The notes under the pieces were generated by a model. The model saw only the letters and a program-made list of their open reading frames with translations. It was not told where the DNA came from and did not search any database. Made by a program: the position numbers and the translations under genes. DNA of 64,000 bases from positions 7,677,584 to 7,741,583 of the forward strand of contig NC_009142.1 of assembly GCF_000062885.1 (NCBI RefSeq). The letters run 5' to 3'. Shown here one piece after another: positions 25,835-36,729 of the stretch (positions are counted from its first letter, which is position 1; every line of letters begins with the position of its first letter). Origin of the DNA: Saccharopolyspora erythraea NRRL 2338 (GTDB taxonomy: Bacteria > Actinomycetota > Actinomycetes > Mycobacteriales > Pseudonocardiaceae).

Positions 25835-27382
25835 CTACGACACGAAGCCACCGAGGTTGGCCCAGTCCAGTGCCAACGACGGCAGCACGCCCAGCAACAG
25901 CGTCACGACCACGCCCAGCGTGATCGCCGCCGTCGTGAACGCGCCCGGCACGCTGACGGTGGGGCCGTCCTCGGCCGGTTCGCTGAAATGCATCAGCACG
26001 ATGACACGAAGGTAGAAGAACGCCGCGACCGCACTAGCCACCAGGGCCACCACCACCAACGGTGCCATACCGTCGGCGAGAGCGGCCTCGAAGACCACGA
26101 ACTTCCCGACGAAGCCGCTGGTCATCGGGATGCCCGCGAGCGCGAGGAGCAGGAAGGTGAACACCCAGGCCACCACCGGCGACCGCTTGGCCAGCCCGGC
26201 CCAGTCCGAAAGGTGAGTAGCCTCACCATCGGAGGTGCGGACCAGGCTGATCACGCCGAAGATCGCGATCGTGGTGAAGCCGTAGGCCAGCAGGTAGAAC
26301 ATGGTGCCCGCCAGCCCCCGCTCGGTCAGCGCGATCGAGCCGACCAGCAGGAACCCGGCGTGGGCCACCGAGGAGTAGGCGATCATCCGCTTGATGTCGC
26401 TCTGGGTCAGGCCCAGCACCACGCCGATGGCCATCGACACGATCGCCACCGCGTACAGCACCCCGCGCCACTCCCAGCTCGACGCCTCGAAGGCGACCTG
26501 CAGGACCCGCAGGATGCCGCCGAACGCGGCGACCTTCGTGCAGGCCGCCATGAAGCCGGTCACCGCGGTCGGCGCGCCCTGGTAGACGTCCGGGGTCCAG
26601 GTGTGGAACGGCCCGACCGACGCCTTGAACAGCAGGCCCACCACCAGCAGGCCGAGCCCGGCGAACAGCAGGGTGTCGGAGCGGTCGGTGCCCGCGGTCG
26701 CGGCGGCGATCGCCGACAGCTTGACCGAGCCGGCGTAGCCGTAGAGCAGAGCCAGCCCGTAGAGGAAGAACGCCGACGCGAACGCGCCCAGCAGGAAGTA
26801 CTTGACCGCCGCCTCCTGCGAGAGGAGCCTGCGGCGCTTGGCCAGGCCGCACATCAGGTACAGCGGGAGGCTCAGCACCTCCAGCGCGATGAACATCGTC
26901 AGCAGGTCGTTGGCCGCGCAGAAGACCATCATCCCGCCGAGGGCGAACAGCGCGAGTGGGAACACCTCGGTGCGCATGCCCGCGACCGCGGCGGTCGCGC
27001 GGGTCATCTCGCCCGCACCGGCCGGGCCGGTGTCGTTGGACTCGGCGACGAACGCACCACCCGACTCCACCGAGCGGTCGGCGATCAGCAGGATCGCGCC
27101 CAGGCCGAGGGCCAGCAGCGTGCCCCACAGGAACAGCGTCGGCGCGTCGATGGCCAGGGAGTCCGACAGCGTCGTGACGCCGGTGCCGCCCTGCCGGGCG
27201 TGCAGCGCCAGCGCGACCCCGGCCGCGACCAGCGCCAGCAGGCTCAGCCCGACCTGCGCCGACCACCGCTGGTGGCGCGGCAGGAACGCCTCGACCAGCA
27301 CCCCCAGGCACGCCGCCCCGAGGATCACCAGGATCGGAGTGATCGCCGCGTAGTCGATCAGCGGCAGCTCGACCTGACTCAC
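25835..27382 (-). CDS. nuoN: NADH-quinone oxidoreductase subunit N
   Basis: One of the three antiporter-like proton-pumping subunits of complex I, 515 aa with about 14 predicted transmembrane helices. The proton channel core includes TMFIALEVLSLPLYLMCGLA, with its conserved Glu, and FKASVGPFHTWTPDVYQGAP, with Lys and His. The start is GTG 27382, two bases after the nuoM stop. It is the last nuo gene, as usual. Confidence 0.96.
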   Translation of the reverse strand: MSQVELPLIDYAAITPILVILGAACLGVLVEAFLPRHQRWSAQVGLSLLALVAAGVALALHARQGGTGVTTLSDSLAIDAPTLFLWGTLLALGLGAILLIADRSVESGGAFVAESNDTGPAGAGEMTRATAAVAGMRTEVFPLALFALGGMMVFCAANDLLTMFIALEVLSLPLYLMCGLAKRRRLLSQEAAVKYFLLGAFASAFFLYGLALLYGYAGSVKLSAIAAATAGTDRSDTLLFAGLGLLVVGLLFKASVGPFHTWTPDVYQGAPTAVTGFMAACTKVAAFGGILRVLQVAFEASSWEWRGVLYAVAIVSMAIGVVLGLTQSDIKRMIAYSSVAHAGFLLVGSIALTERGLAGTMFYLLAYGFTTIAIFGVISLVRTSDGEATHLSDWAGLAKRSPVVAWVFTFLLLALAGIPMTSGFVGKFVVFEAALADGMAPLVVVALVASAVAAFFYLRVIVLMHFSEPAEDGPTVSVPGAFTTAAITLGVVVTLLLGVLPSLALDWANLGGFVS

Positions 27383-27384
27383 TG

Positions 27385-28962
27385 TCAGTTACCTCCCTGC
27401 GAGGTGACGGGGTCGGTGACACCGACCTCGCTCATGGTTGCGCCGACCGACGGGCCGATCACGTCCAGCACCGGCTTCGGGTAGAAGCCCAGCGCCAGCA
27501 CGAGCACGATCAGCGGCGCGAGGACCGCCTTCTCCCGGAGGTCGAGGTCGGTGATGCCGCGCCGGTGTTTCTCCGGCAGCTCCGGGTCGCCGACCGCGCC
27601 GGGGCCCGCTGCCGACGCCAGCAGCGCGTCGCCGCGCACCGGCCCCTGCATCACCTGCTGGTAGATCCGGAGCACGTACACCGCGGCCAGCACCATGCCG
27701 ACGGTCGCCAGGACCGTGTAGACCGGCTGGGTCGGGAACGCTCCGATCAGCACCAGGAACTCGCTGATGAACGAGTTGGTGCCGGGCAGCGACAGCGTGC
27801 TGAGCCCGGCGACCAGCAGCACGCCCGCCAGCAGCGGCGTCAGCCGCGCCATGCCGCCGTAGTCGGCGATGCGGGTCGAGCCGCCGCGGCTGATCACCAT
27901 GCCGATGGCCAGGATCAGCATGCCGGTCGCGATGCTGTGGTTGATCATGTACGACACCGCGCCCACCTGCGACTGCGAGGTGAAGGCGAAGATGCCCAGC
28001 GCGATGAAGCCGAAGTGGGCGATCGAGACGTAGGCGATGAACCGCTTGAGGTCGTCCTGGCCGAACGCCTGCAGCGACCCGTACAGCACCCCGAGCACCG
28101 CCAGCACCAGCACCAGCGGCGTCAGCAGCTTCGAGGCCTCCGGCGTCAGCGGCAGGCTGTAGCGCAGGAAGCCGAAGGTGCCGACCTTGTCCAGCACGCC
28201 GACGACGATGACCGCGACGCCGATCGGCGCCTGCGCGGCGGCGTCGGGCAGCCAGGTGTGGAACGGCACCAGCGGGGCCTTGATGGCGAACGCCGTGAAG
28301 AAGCCGAGGAAGATCCACACCTGCACGTCTGTCGGCGCGTCTGCCAGCACAGGCACCAGCTTCGCCCAGTCGAAGGTGCCCTGCCCCAGCACCTGCGCCG
28401 AGTAGACGTAGGCGCCGATCGCCGAGGCCAGCATGATCAGGCCGCCGAGGAAGGAGTACAGGAAGAACTTCACCGCGGCGTAGGTGCGCTGCTCACCGCC
28501 GTACCCGCCGATGAGGAAGTACATCGGGATCAGCATGATCTCGAACAGCACGTAGAACAGGAACACGTCGGTCGCGGCGAAGACGCCGACCGTCAGCGCC
28601 TGCTCCAGCAGCAGCAGCGAGAAGAACCCGCCGTGGGTGCGGCCCGCAGGCAGCTTCTCGCCCCAGCTGTAGCCCAGCACCAGCGGCAGCAGCAGTGCGA
28701 TCACCGCGACCATGACCAGCGCGATGCCGTCCACGCCGAACGACAGGTTGATGTCGAAGGCGGGGATCCACGGCACCGAGCTGGTGAGCTGCATCCGCGC
28801 GCCCGCCGGGTCGTACTCGAGCCACGCGACGGCGGCCAGGACGACCTCGACGAGCGAGAACGCCAGCGCGGTCCACTTCGCCACCTGCTCGTTGCCGCGC
28901 AGCAGACCGACCACCACCGAGCCGAACAGCGGCAGCAGGATCAGTGCGAGGAGCACGGTCAT
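27385..28962 (-). CDS. nuoM: NADH-quinone oxidoreductase subunit M
   Basis: Antiporter-like proton-pumping membrane subunit of complex I, 525 aa and mostly hydrophobic. It shows FYVLFEIMLIPMYFLIGGYGG, with the conserved Glu, and AFAIKAPLVPFHTWLPDAAA, with the channel Lys. The C-terminal residues (PVLDVIGPSVGATMSEVGVT) extend into the cytoplasm or periplasm. ATG 28962 lies 70 bp after the nuoL stop, the largest gap in the operon. Confidence 0.96.
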   Translation of the reverse strand: MTVLLALILLPLFGSVVVGLLRGNEQVAKWTALAFSLVEVVLAAVAWLEYDPAGARMQLTSSVPWIPAFDINLSFGVDGIALVMVAVIALLLPLVLGYSWGEKLPAGRTHGGFFSLLLLEQALTVGVFAATDVFLFYVLFEIMLIPMYFLIGGYGGEQRTYAAVKFFLYSFLGGLIMLASAIGAYVYSAQVLGQGTFDWAKLVPVLADAPTDVQVWIFLGFFTAFAIKAPLVPFHTWLPDAAAQAPIGVAVIVVGVLDKVGTFGFLRYSLPLTPEASKLLTPLVLVLAVLGVLYGSLQAFGQDDLKRFIAYVSIAHFGFIALGIFAFTSQSQVGAVSYMINHSIATGMLILAIGMVISRGGSTRIADYGGMARLTPLLAGVLLVAGLSTLSLPGTNSFISEFLVLIGAFPTQPVYTVLATVGMVLAAVYVLRIYQQVMQGPVRGDALLASAAGPGAVGDPELPEKHRRGITDLDLREKAVLAPLIVLVLALGFYPKPVLDVIGPSVGATMSEVGVTDPVTSQGGN

Positions 28963-29032
28963 CGGATCTCCTCCAACGGTTCACCCGGCGCGGTCTCGCG
29001 GGGCAGAGGTGCGCACGGCACCGGCAGGTTCG

Positions 29033-31051
29033 TCATGGCGTCCCCACGGCCATCAGGGCGGCGATCAGGATCACGCCGCCTGCGAGCATGGACAGGGCGT
29101 AGGAGCGGACGAATCCGGTCTGCCAGCGCCGCATCCGGGTGGATCCGAACCCGAGCAGGCCGGCCACCCCGGTGACGGTGCCGTCGACGCCCTTGCGGTC
29201 GACCTCGACCAGGCCGCGGGTCAGCAGCGTGGTCGGCAGCACCACGAGTCCGCGGTTCAGCGCGTTGCCGTAGAGGTCGGCGCGGGCCGCGCGCACGACC
29301 GGGGACACGCGCTCGGGCCGCACGACCGGGACCGGCTTGCGCCCGACGACCAGCCAGGCGACCAGGACGCCGAGCGCCGAGAGCGCGACCGTCAGGTACG
29401 GGACCACCTCGTGCGGCAGCACCCCGTGGTGACTTTCGGCGAGCCCGCCCAGCGACGGCGTCAGGTAGTCGACCAGGCGGTTGCCCGCGACGAAGAACCC
29501 GCCGGCCCCGATCGAGCCGACCGCGAGCACGACCATCGGCCCGGTCATCACCCCCGGGGACTCGTGCGGGTGGAAGTCCTTCCCGTCGCTCGTCTTCAGG
29601 TTCTCCCAGCGCTTCTCGCCGAAGAACGTCATCAGCACCAGGCGGGTCATGTAGAAGGCCGTGATGCCCGCGCCCAGCAGCGCCGCGCCGCCGAAGACCC
29701 AGCCGCGCCAGCCCTCCTGGCCGAACGCGGCCTCGATGATCGCGTCCTTGGAGTAGAAGCCCGACATGAACGGGAAGCCGATCAGTGCGAGGTAGCCCAT
29801 CCCGAAGGTGGCGAAGGTGATCGGCATGTACCGGTGGAGGCCGCCGAACTTGCGCATGTCGACCTCGTCGTTCATGCCGTGCATCACCGAGCCCGCGCCG
29901 AGGAACAGCCCGGCCTTGAAGAAGCCGTGGGTGAGCAGGTGCATGATGCCGAGCGCGTAGCCGGCCGGGCCGAGGCCCACCGCGAGGATCATGTAGCCGA
30001 TCTGGCTGACCGTGGAGTAGGCAAGCACCTTCTTGATGTCGTCGTAGGCGCAGCCGATGACGCATCCGACCAGCAGCGTGACCGCGCCGACGATGGTGAC
30101 GACCAGCCTGCCGTCCGGCGAGAGCGTGTAGAGCGGGTTCGCCCTGGCGATCAGGTAAACACCGGCGGTGACCATGGTCGCGGCGTGGATGAGCGCGGAG
30201 ACGGGGGTCGGGCCCTCCATCGCGTCCGGCAACCACGCCTGCAGCGGGACCTGGCCGGACTTGCCGCAGGCCCCGAGCAGGAGCAGCAGCGTGATCGCGA
30301 GCAGCACGCCCGGGGAGAGCTCACCGGCCCTGGTGAAGACCTCCGAGTACTGCGTGGTGCCGAGGTTGGCGAACAGCAGGAAGATCGCCAGCGCCAGGCC
30401 GATGTCGCCGACGCGGTTCATCACGAACGCCTTGGTCGCCGCCGCTGCCGCCGACGGGCGGCCCTGCCAGAAGCCGATCAGCAGGTAGGACGCCAGGCCG
30501 ACGCCTTCCCAGCCGAGGTAGAGCGTCACGAAGCTGTTGCCCATGACCAGCACGAGCATCGCGGCGACGAACAGGTTCAAGTAGGCGAAGAACCGGCGCC
30601 GCTCGGTGTTGTCCCTGCCGGTGCGGCCTTCCTGGTCGTGGGCCATGTAGCCGATCGAGTAGACGTGGATCAGCGCGCCCACGCCCGTGATCAGCAGCAT
30701 GAACACCATCGACAGGGGGTCCAGCCGGAGCCCGAAGTCGACCTGCAGGGCCTCGACCGGGATCCAGGAGAACAGGTGCAGCTCCCGCTCCCGCTGCGCC
30801 GCCGGCAGGCCGTTGATGGAGAAGAACAGCGCGAGCGCGTACGCGAACGAGCCGATCACCGTCGCGCAGCCCAGGACGTGGCCCCACCCGTTGGCCCGGC
30901 GCCCGGCCAGCAGCAGCACCAGCGCGCCGAACGCGGGCAGCGCGATGAGCAGCCACGCGTTCTGCTGGATCGCACCCGTCGCGCTGACCACGTCCAGGGC
31001 GGGCGGTACCCCGCCGGGGGTCACCCCGGTTGTCATCATTGCCGTCACCAC
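29033..31051 (-). CDS. nuoL: NADH-quinone oxidoreductase subunit L
   Basis: Largest antiporter-like subunit of complex I, 672 aa. It has about 14 core transmembrane helices plus the C-terminal lateral helix that spans the membrane arm. Motifs include [19 protein letters not shown] and [19 protein letters not shown], which is followed by [19 protein letters not shown]. The start is near GTG 31051 after AGAGG; ATG 31039 and 31036 are alternatives. It begins 7 bp after nuoK. Confidence 0.96.
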   Translation of the reverse strand: MVTAMMTTGVTPGGVPPALDVVSATGAIQQNAWLLIALPAFGALVLLLAGRRANGWGHVLGCATVIGSFAYALALFFSINGLPAAQRERELHLFSWIPVEALQVDFGLRLDPLSMVFMLLITGVGALIHVYSIGYMAHDQEGRTGRDNTERRRFFAYLNLFVAAMLVLVMGNSFVTLYLGWEGVGLASYLLIGFWQGRPSAAAAATKAFVMNRVGDIGLALAIFLLFANLGTTQYSEVFTRAGELSPGVLLAITLLLLLGACGKSGQVPLQAWLPDAMEGPTPVSALIHAATMVTAGVYLIARANPLYTLSPDGRLVVTIVGAVTLLVGCVIGCAYDDIKKVLAYSTVSQIGYMILAVGLGPAGYALGIMHLLTHGFFKAGLFLGAGSVMHGMNDEVDMRKFGGLHRYMPITFATFGMGYLALIGFPFMSGFYSKDAIIEAAFGQEGWRGWVFGGAALLGAGITAFYMTRLVLMTFFGEKRWENLKTSDGKDFHPHESPGVMTGPMVVLAVGSIGAGGFFVAGNRLVDYLTPSLGGLAESHHGVLPHEVVPYLTVALSALGVLVAWLVVGRKPVPVVRPERVSPVVRAARADLYGNALNRGLVVLPTTLLTRGLVEVDRKGVDGTVTGVAGLLGFGSTRMRRWQTGFVRSYALSMLAGGVILIAALMAVGTP

Positions 31052-31058
31052 GCGCCTC

Positions 31059-31358
31059 TCAGTACTTCAGGAGGTTGGCGTCATCGACCGAGGCCGAGCG
31101 ACGCGTACGGAAGATCGACATGATGATCGCCAGGCCGACCACGACCTCTGCCGCGGCGACGACCATCACGAAGAAGGCCATGACCTGCCCGTCCACCGAC
31201 CCGTTGATGCGGGCGAAGGTCACCAGCGTCAGGTTTACGGCGTTGAGCATCAGCTCGACGCACATGAACACGACGATCGCGTTGCGCCGGACCAGGACGC
31301 CCACCGCCCCGATGCTGAACAGCAGGGCCGACAACAGCAGGTAGTAGGTCGGGGTCAC
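31059..31358 (-). CDS. nuoK: NADH-quinone oxidoreductase subunit K
   Basis: Small three-helix membrane subunit of complex I, 99 aa, usual length. It carries the two conserved membrane Glu residues in [17 protein letters not shown] and [16 protein letters not shown], which form part of the fourth proton channel. GTG 31358 overlaps nuoJ by four bases (GTGA). Confidence 0.96.
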   Translation of the reverse strand: MTPTYYLLLSALLFSIGAVGVLVRRNAIVVFMCVELMLNAVNLTLVTFARINGSVDGQVMAFFVMVVAAAEVVVGLAIIMSIFRTRRSASVDDANLLKY

Positions 31359-32344
31359 CGCCGGACCTCCTCGGTGGATGCTTGCTCGGATTCCTTGCCG
31401 TTGCCGTTCCCGCTGCCGTTGCCGCCGCCGGGGTGCGGTCCGTCGCCGTTGGTGTGCTCCGGCTCGGAGCGCTCCGGGGTCGTGGCCCGCTCGGACTGCC
31501 CCTCACCGGTCAGCGCCCGCGGCCCGGGCTCGGACGCGTCCCCCGAAACCGCCCGGCGCTCATCGCGGAGCCGGTCGGCGGGCAGGTTGTCCAGCAGCTC
31601 CGACAGCGACTCCGGGGCGACCGAGCCGTCGGGCAGCAGCGCGGGCGTGGCCACCGAGTTCGCCGTCGCGTAGACGCCGGGGCCGGGCAGCGGCGAGACC
31701 CGCGCGCTGCGGAAGCGGGCGTCGGCCATGTCGCGCTGCGACAGCCGCTTGGCCCGCCCCTTGCCGCCGTAGGCCAGGACCATCGCGCCCAGCGCCGCGG
31801 TGATCAGCAGCGCCGAGGTCAGCTCGAACGGGAAGAGGTAGTCGGTGAAGATCAGCCGCCCGAGGCCGCCCGCGCCACCGCCCTGCGGCGACCACGGGTT
31901 CAGCGGCGCGGCGACCGGCACGTCGGTCAGCGACCTGGCCAGGCCGGTCACCAGCAGCACGGCGAAGCCCACGCCCGCCAGCGCCGCGGCCAGCCGCTGC
32001 CCGCGCAGCACCTCCACGACCGAGTCCGACGAGTCGCGGCCCACCATCATCAGCACGAACAGGAACAGCATCATGATCGCGCCGGTGTAGACGATGATCT
32101 GGGTGAAGCCGAGGAACGGCGCGCTCTGGGCCATGTAGAGCACGCCGAGGCACAGCATCGTCAGCACCAGCCACAGCGCGGAGTGCACCGCGTTGCGGGC
32201 GAAGACCATGCCCATGGCGCCGAGCAGCGCCAGCGGGCCGAGGGTCCAGAAGACCACGGCCTCGCCGGTTCCGACCACGTCCTGGGCCTGCGTCTGCGCC
32301 AGGTACTGCGTTTGCTGGAGGATCTGGGCCGCGAGTGCCATCAC
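31355..32344 (-). CDS. nuoJ: NADH-quinone oxidoreductase subunit J with long C-terminal tail
   Basis: Five-helix membrane subunit of complex I that contributes the flexible helix of the coupling path ([20 protein letters not shown]). The product is 329 aa, far longer than the usual 165-200. After the helices (to about residue 195), about 130 residues of hydrophilic, Ser/Glu/Pro-rich sequence end in a Gly/Asn repeat region. Such tails occur in other actinobacteria but their role is unknown. GTG 32344 overlaps nuoI (GTGA); ATG 32341 is the alternative. Confidence 0.94.
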
Positions 32345-32907
32345 CTTCTGGCCTCCTCAGGACCGGTCTCCACGGTCTCGCCCTCGGGAACCCCGGCCTG
32401 CCGTGCCAGTTCCGGACCGCGCACGTAGTAGTCCTGCTCGTCGTTGCCGAGCCGCATCGGGTGCGGCGGCTGCTCCATGCCCGGCAGCAGCGGCGCGAGC
32501 AGGTCTTCCTTGGTGAAGATGAGGTCGCGACGGTTGTCGTCGGCGGTCTCGTACTCGTTGGTCATGGTCAGCGAGCGGGTCGGGCAGGCCTCGATGCACA
32601 ACCCGCAGCCGATGCAGCGCAGGTAGTTGATCTGGTAGTCCATGCCGTAGCGCTCGCCGGGCGAGTACCGCTCGTCCTCGGTGTTCGTGCCGCCCTCGAC
32701 GAAGATCGCGTCGGCGGGGCACGCCCAGGCGCACAGCTCGCAGCCCACGCACTTCTCCAGCCCGTCCGGGTGGCGGTTGAGCTGGTGCTTGCCGTGGAAC
32801 CGAGGCGCCGGGATCTTCTTGACCTCCGGGTACTCCTCGGTGACGACCTTGCGGAACATCGTCGAGAAGGTGACGCCGAAGCCCTTGATCGGATCAAACA
32901 CTCCCAT
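32341..32907 (-). CDS. nuoI: NADH-quinone oxidoreductase subunit I (two 4Fe-4S clusters)
   Basis: Peripheral ferredoxin-like subunit of complex I carrying clusters N6a and N6b, 188 aa. Both ligand sets are intact: [16 protein letters not shown] and [20 protein letters not shown] 32907 follows an excellent AAGGAGGAG, inside the end of nuoH (14-bp overlap). The acidic C-terminus ([14 protein letters not shown]) is dispensable in the family. Confidence 0.97.
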
Positions 32908-34219
32908 TGGGCTCCTCCTTGGTCGAGCCGGCGCCTTCGCCCGGCAGCTGCCCGGCCGGCGCGGCCTGCGCACCCGCGTGCACCGCGCTGCGCCGCGGCG
33001 GGGCCTTCGGCACTTCGAGGTCCAGCGGCGGGATCGGGTACCCGCTGCCCGCGAGCGGGACCTCGCCGTCGGACTCCGGGACCTTGCGGTCCGGGATCAG
33101 GAACGTCGCGACGAGCAGGACGGCGATGACCACGCCGCCCGCGATCAGGAACTGCTGCGAGGTGACCGCGTCGTTGTTGCGCAGGGCCCGGATGACGGTG
33201 ACCGCGATGATCCACAGCAGGCTCAGCGGCACCAGGAACTTCCAGCCCAGGTTCATGAACTGGTCGTAGCGCAACCGCGGCAGGGTGCCGCGCAGCCAGA
33301 CGAAGACGAACAGGAAGGCCAGCGTCTTGCCGAGGAACCACAGCACCGGCCACCAGCCGGTGTTGAGGACCCCGCCGCCGATCGCCGACAGCGGCCACGG
33401 GGCGTGCCAGCCGCCGAGGAACAGCGTCGTCGCCAGCGCCGAGACGGTGACCATGTTGATGTACTCGGCGAGGAAGAACAGCGCGAACTTCAGCGACGAG
33501 TACTCGGTGTGGAAGCCGCCGACCAGCTCGGACTCGGCCTCCGGGAGGTCGAACGGGGCGCGGTTGGTCTCGCCGACCATCGACACCACGTAGACCAGGA
33601 AGCTGAAGGGCAGCAGCAGCGCGAACCAGCCGTCCTTCTGCGCCTCGACGATGCCCGAGGTCGACAGCGTCCCGGCGTACATGATCACCGCGACGAACGA
33701 CAGGCCCATCGCGATCTCGTAGGAGATCACCTGCGCCGCCGAGCGCAGCGAGCCCAGCAGCGGGTAGGGCGAGCCCGAGGACCAGCCGGCCAGCACGATG
33801 CCGTAGACGCCGATCGAGGCGCAGGCCAGCACCACCAGCAGGCCGACCGGCAGCTCGACGAGCTGCAGCGCGGTCTGCTGGCCGAAGACGCTGACCTCGC
33901 CGCCGATCGGGATCACCGAGAACGCCACCAGCGCGGGCGTCGCCGAGATCACCGGGGCCAGGAAGTACACCCACTTGTCGGCCAGCACCGGCCGGATGTC
34001 CTCCTTGAACGCCAGCTTCAGGCCGTCGGCCAGCGACTGCAGCAGGCCGAACGGTCCGGCCCGGTTCGGGCCCGGCCGGTGCTGCATGCGGCCGATGACG
34101 CGCCGCTCTGCCCAAATCGAGAACAGCGTCATCACCACGAGGAAGGCGAAGATCGCCACGACCTTGATCAGGACCAGCCAGATCGGGTCGTCGGCGAGCA
34201 GTTCCGCGGTGTTGGTCAT
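32894..34219 (-). CDS. nuoH: NADH-quinone oxidoreductase subunit H
   Basis: Membrane subunit of complex I that forms the quinone entry chamber with NuoB and NuoD, 441 aa. Family motifs are [40 protein letters not shown] and [22 protein letters not shown]-terminal hydrophilic tail of about 60 residues is longer than in E. coli. ATG 34219 overlaps the nuoG stop (ATGA). Confidence 0.97.
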
Positions 34220-36729
34220 GCTCTACCCCCCTCGAGGTGCGGCACGTGGCCGTTGCCGCCCGCGGGCAGCGGGGTGGTGGCGGCCAGTTCGACCACCGAG
34301 CCGTGCCCCGCGCCGAGGGCGCGGTTGACCTTGGAGGGCCCGGAGTCGGTGGGCAGCCACACCACCTCGTCGGGCATCTCGCTGATCTCGGCTTCCAGCG
34401 TGATCGCGCCGCGCGCGGTGCGCACCTCCAGCCGCTGACCGGGCTGCAGGCCGACGCGCTGCGCGGTGCGCTGGGAGATCCGCGCGACCGGCCGCCGGGC
34501 GGTGCCCGCGAGGTTGGGTTCACCGTCCTGCAGCGACCCGTCGTCGAGGAGCTGCCGCCAGGTGGCCAGCAGCACCTGGTCCGGGCCGGGCCGGACGGCG
34601 GGCGCGGGCTGGTCGGGCGCCGGGGTGCGGGGCGCGGTTCCGGTGCCGAGCCGCTCCAGCTCACCGGCCGCGGCGGCAGGTGTCTGGGTGAACAGGTCGG
34701 CGTCCATCTCGACGGCGAGGGTGTCGAGCACCCGGCAGTCCGGCAGGGCGCCGGTGCCGTCGATCGTGGTCTGGAACTCCCGGCGGCGTCCTTCCCAGTT
34801 CAGGTAGGAGCCCGCGCGCTCGACGCCGGCCGCGACCGGCAGCACGACGTCGGCGTGCTCGGTGACGGCGCTGGGCCGCAGCTCCAGGCTGACCACGAAG
34901 CCGGCGCGGCGCAGGGCGCGTTCGGCGAGTTCGGGGTCGGGCAGGTCGTCGGGGTCGACACCGCCGACGAGCAGACCGGAGAGCCTGCCCTCGGCTGCGT
35001 CGGCCAGGATGGCGTTGCCGTCGCGGCCGGGTGCGGCCGGCAGCGTCCCGACGTCCAGGCCCCAGCTCTGCTCGACCTCGGCGCGGGCCGCCTTGTCGGA
35101 GACCGGCCGTCCGCCCGGCAGCAGCGTGGGGAGCGCACCGGCCTCGATCGCGCCGCGCTCGCCCGCGCGGCGCGGCACCCAGGCGACCCGGGCGCCGGTG
35201 GCCGCGGCGGTGCGCAGGACGGCGGAGTAGAGGCCGGGCACCTGCGCGGCGCGCTCGCCGACGACGAGCACCGCGCCCTCGGCGCGCAGTGCCTGGTCCA
35301 CTTCGGACGGGAGCTCGGCCAGCGCGGCGGCCTCCCCGCCCGGCGGGCAGGCGACCAGCGAGCCGGTGCTCACCGGTCCGCCGTCGTGCACGATGACGGT
35401 GGTCTTCTCCACGCCCGGCGAGTTCCACTGCCCGAGGTGGTAGACCTTCGTCTTCCCCTTGCGGGCCGCCTTGCGCAGCCGCAGGAAGACGATCGGCGAC
35501 TCCTCCTCCGGCTCGAAAGCCACGCACAGGACCGCCGGTGCGGCTTCCAGGTCCGCGTAGGTCACGCCGCCGCTCTCCGGCGAGCTTCCGACCACAGTGG
35601 ACTCCAGGAAGGCCAGCTCCTCGGCCGAGTGCGCGCGTGCGCGGAAGTCGATGTCGTTGGTGCGCAAGGCGATCCGGGTGAACTTCGAGTAGGCGTAGGC
35701 GTCCTCGACGGTCAGCCGCCCGCCCGGCAGCACCCCGACGCCGTCGCCGTCGCGGGCCGCGGCCAGTCCGGCCGCCGCCGCGCCGAGCGCCTCGGTCCAG
35801 GACGCCGGCCGCAGCTCACCGCCCTCCCGGACCATGGGCCGGGTGAAGCGGTCGGTCGCGGTGACGTAGCGGAAGCCGAACCTGCCCTTGTCGCAGATCC
35901 ACTCCTCGTTGACCTCCGGCGCGTCCCCGGCCAGCCTGCGCATCACCTTGCCGCGCCGCCAGTCGTTGCGGATCTCGCAGCCCGATGCGCAGTGCTCGCA
36001 CTGGCCCGGCGTGGAGACCAGGTCGAACGGCCGGGAGCGGAACCGGTAGGCGGCGCTGGTCAGCGCGCCGACCGGGCAGATCTGGATGGTGTTGCCGGAG
36101 AAGTACGACTGGAACGGCTGCTGCTCGCCGATGCCGATCTGCTGCATCGCACCGCGCTCCAGCAGCTCGATGAACGGGTCGCCCGCGATCTGCTTGGAGA
36201 ACCGGGTGCAGCGCTGGCACAGCACGCAGCGCTCGCGGTCGAGCAGGATCTGCGAGGAGATCGGTACCGGCTTGGCGAATGTCCGCTTGGTGTCGTGGAA
36301 GCGGGAGTCCGACCGGCCGTGCTTGAGCGCCTGGTTCTGCAACGGGCACTCGCCGCCCTTGTCGCAGATCGGGCAGTCCAGCGGGTGGTTGATCAGCAGC
36401 AGCTCCATCACGCCCTGCTGCGCCTTGTCGGCCACCGCCGAGGTCCGCTGGGTCTTGACGACCATGCCGTCGGCGACGGTCATGGTGCACGACGCCTGCG
36501 GCTTGGGCATCGGCCTGCCGTTCATCTCGACCTCGACCAGGCACTGCCTGCAGGCGCCCGCGGGGTCCAGCAGCGGGTGGTCGCAGAACCGCGGGATCAC
36601 GATGCCCATGCGCTCAGCGGTGCGGATCAGCAGCTCGCCCTTGGGCGCGTCCACCTCGACACCGTCGATGGTCAGGCGGACGTGGCCCTCCGGTACGGGG
36701 CGGGTCTGCGCTTCTGGTGCCACGGTCAT
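34216..36729 (-). CDS. nuoG: NADH-quinone oxidoreductase subunit G
   Basis: Large iron-sulfur subunit of the NADH module, 837 aa. The N-terminal 2Fe-2S ligands ([18 protein letters not shown]) are followed by the N4/N5 cluster ligands in [25 protein letters not shown] and CPVGALTS. A further set, CEHCASGC then 27 residues to the C of WICDKG, matches the spacing of the extra cluster N7. The remaining 550 residues form the molybdopterin-oxidoreductase-like fold without a cofactor. ATG 36729 overlaps nuoF (ATGA). Confidence 0.96.

Noticed and set aside
27565-31123. Very long plus-strand open frames opposite nuoM and nuoL
   Set aside because: They are composition shadows of high-GC genes, rich in Arg, Gln and Asp. 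The nuo proteins on the other strand are unambiguous.
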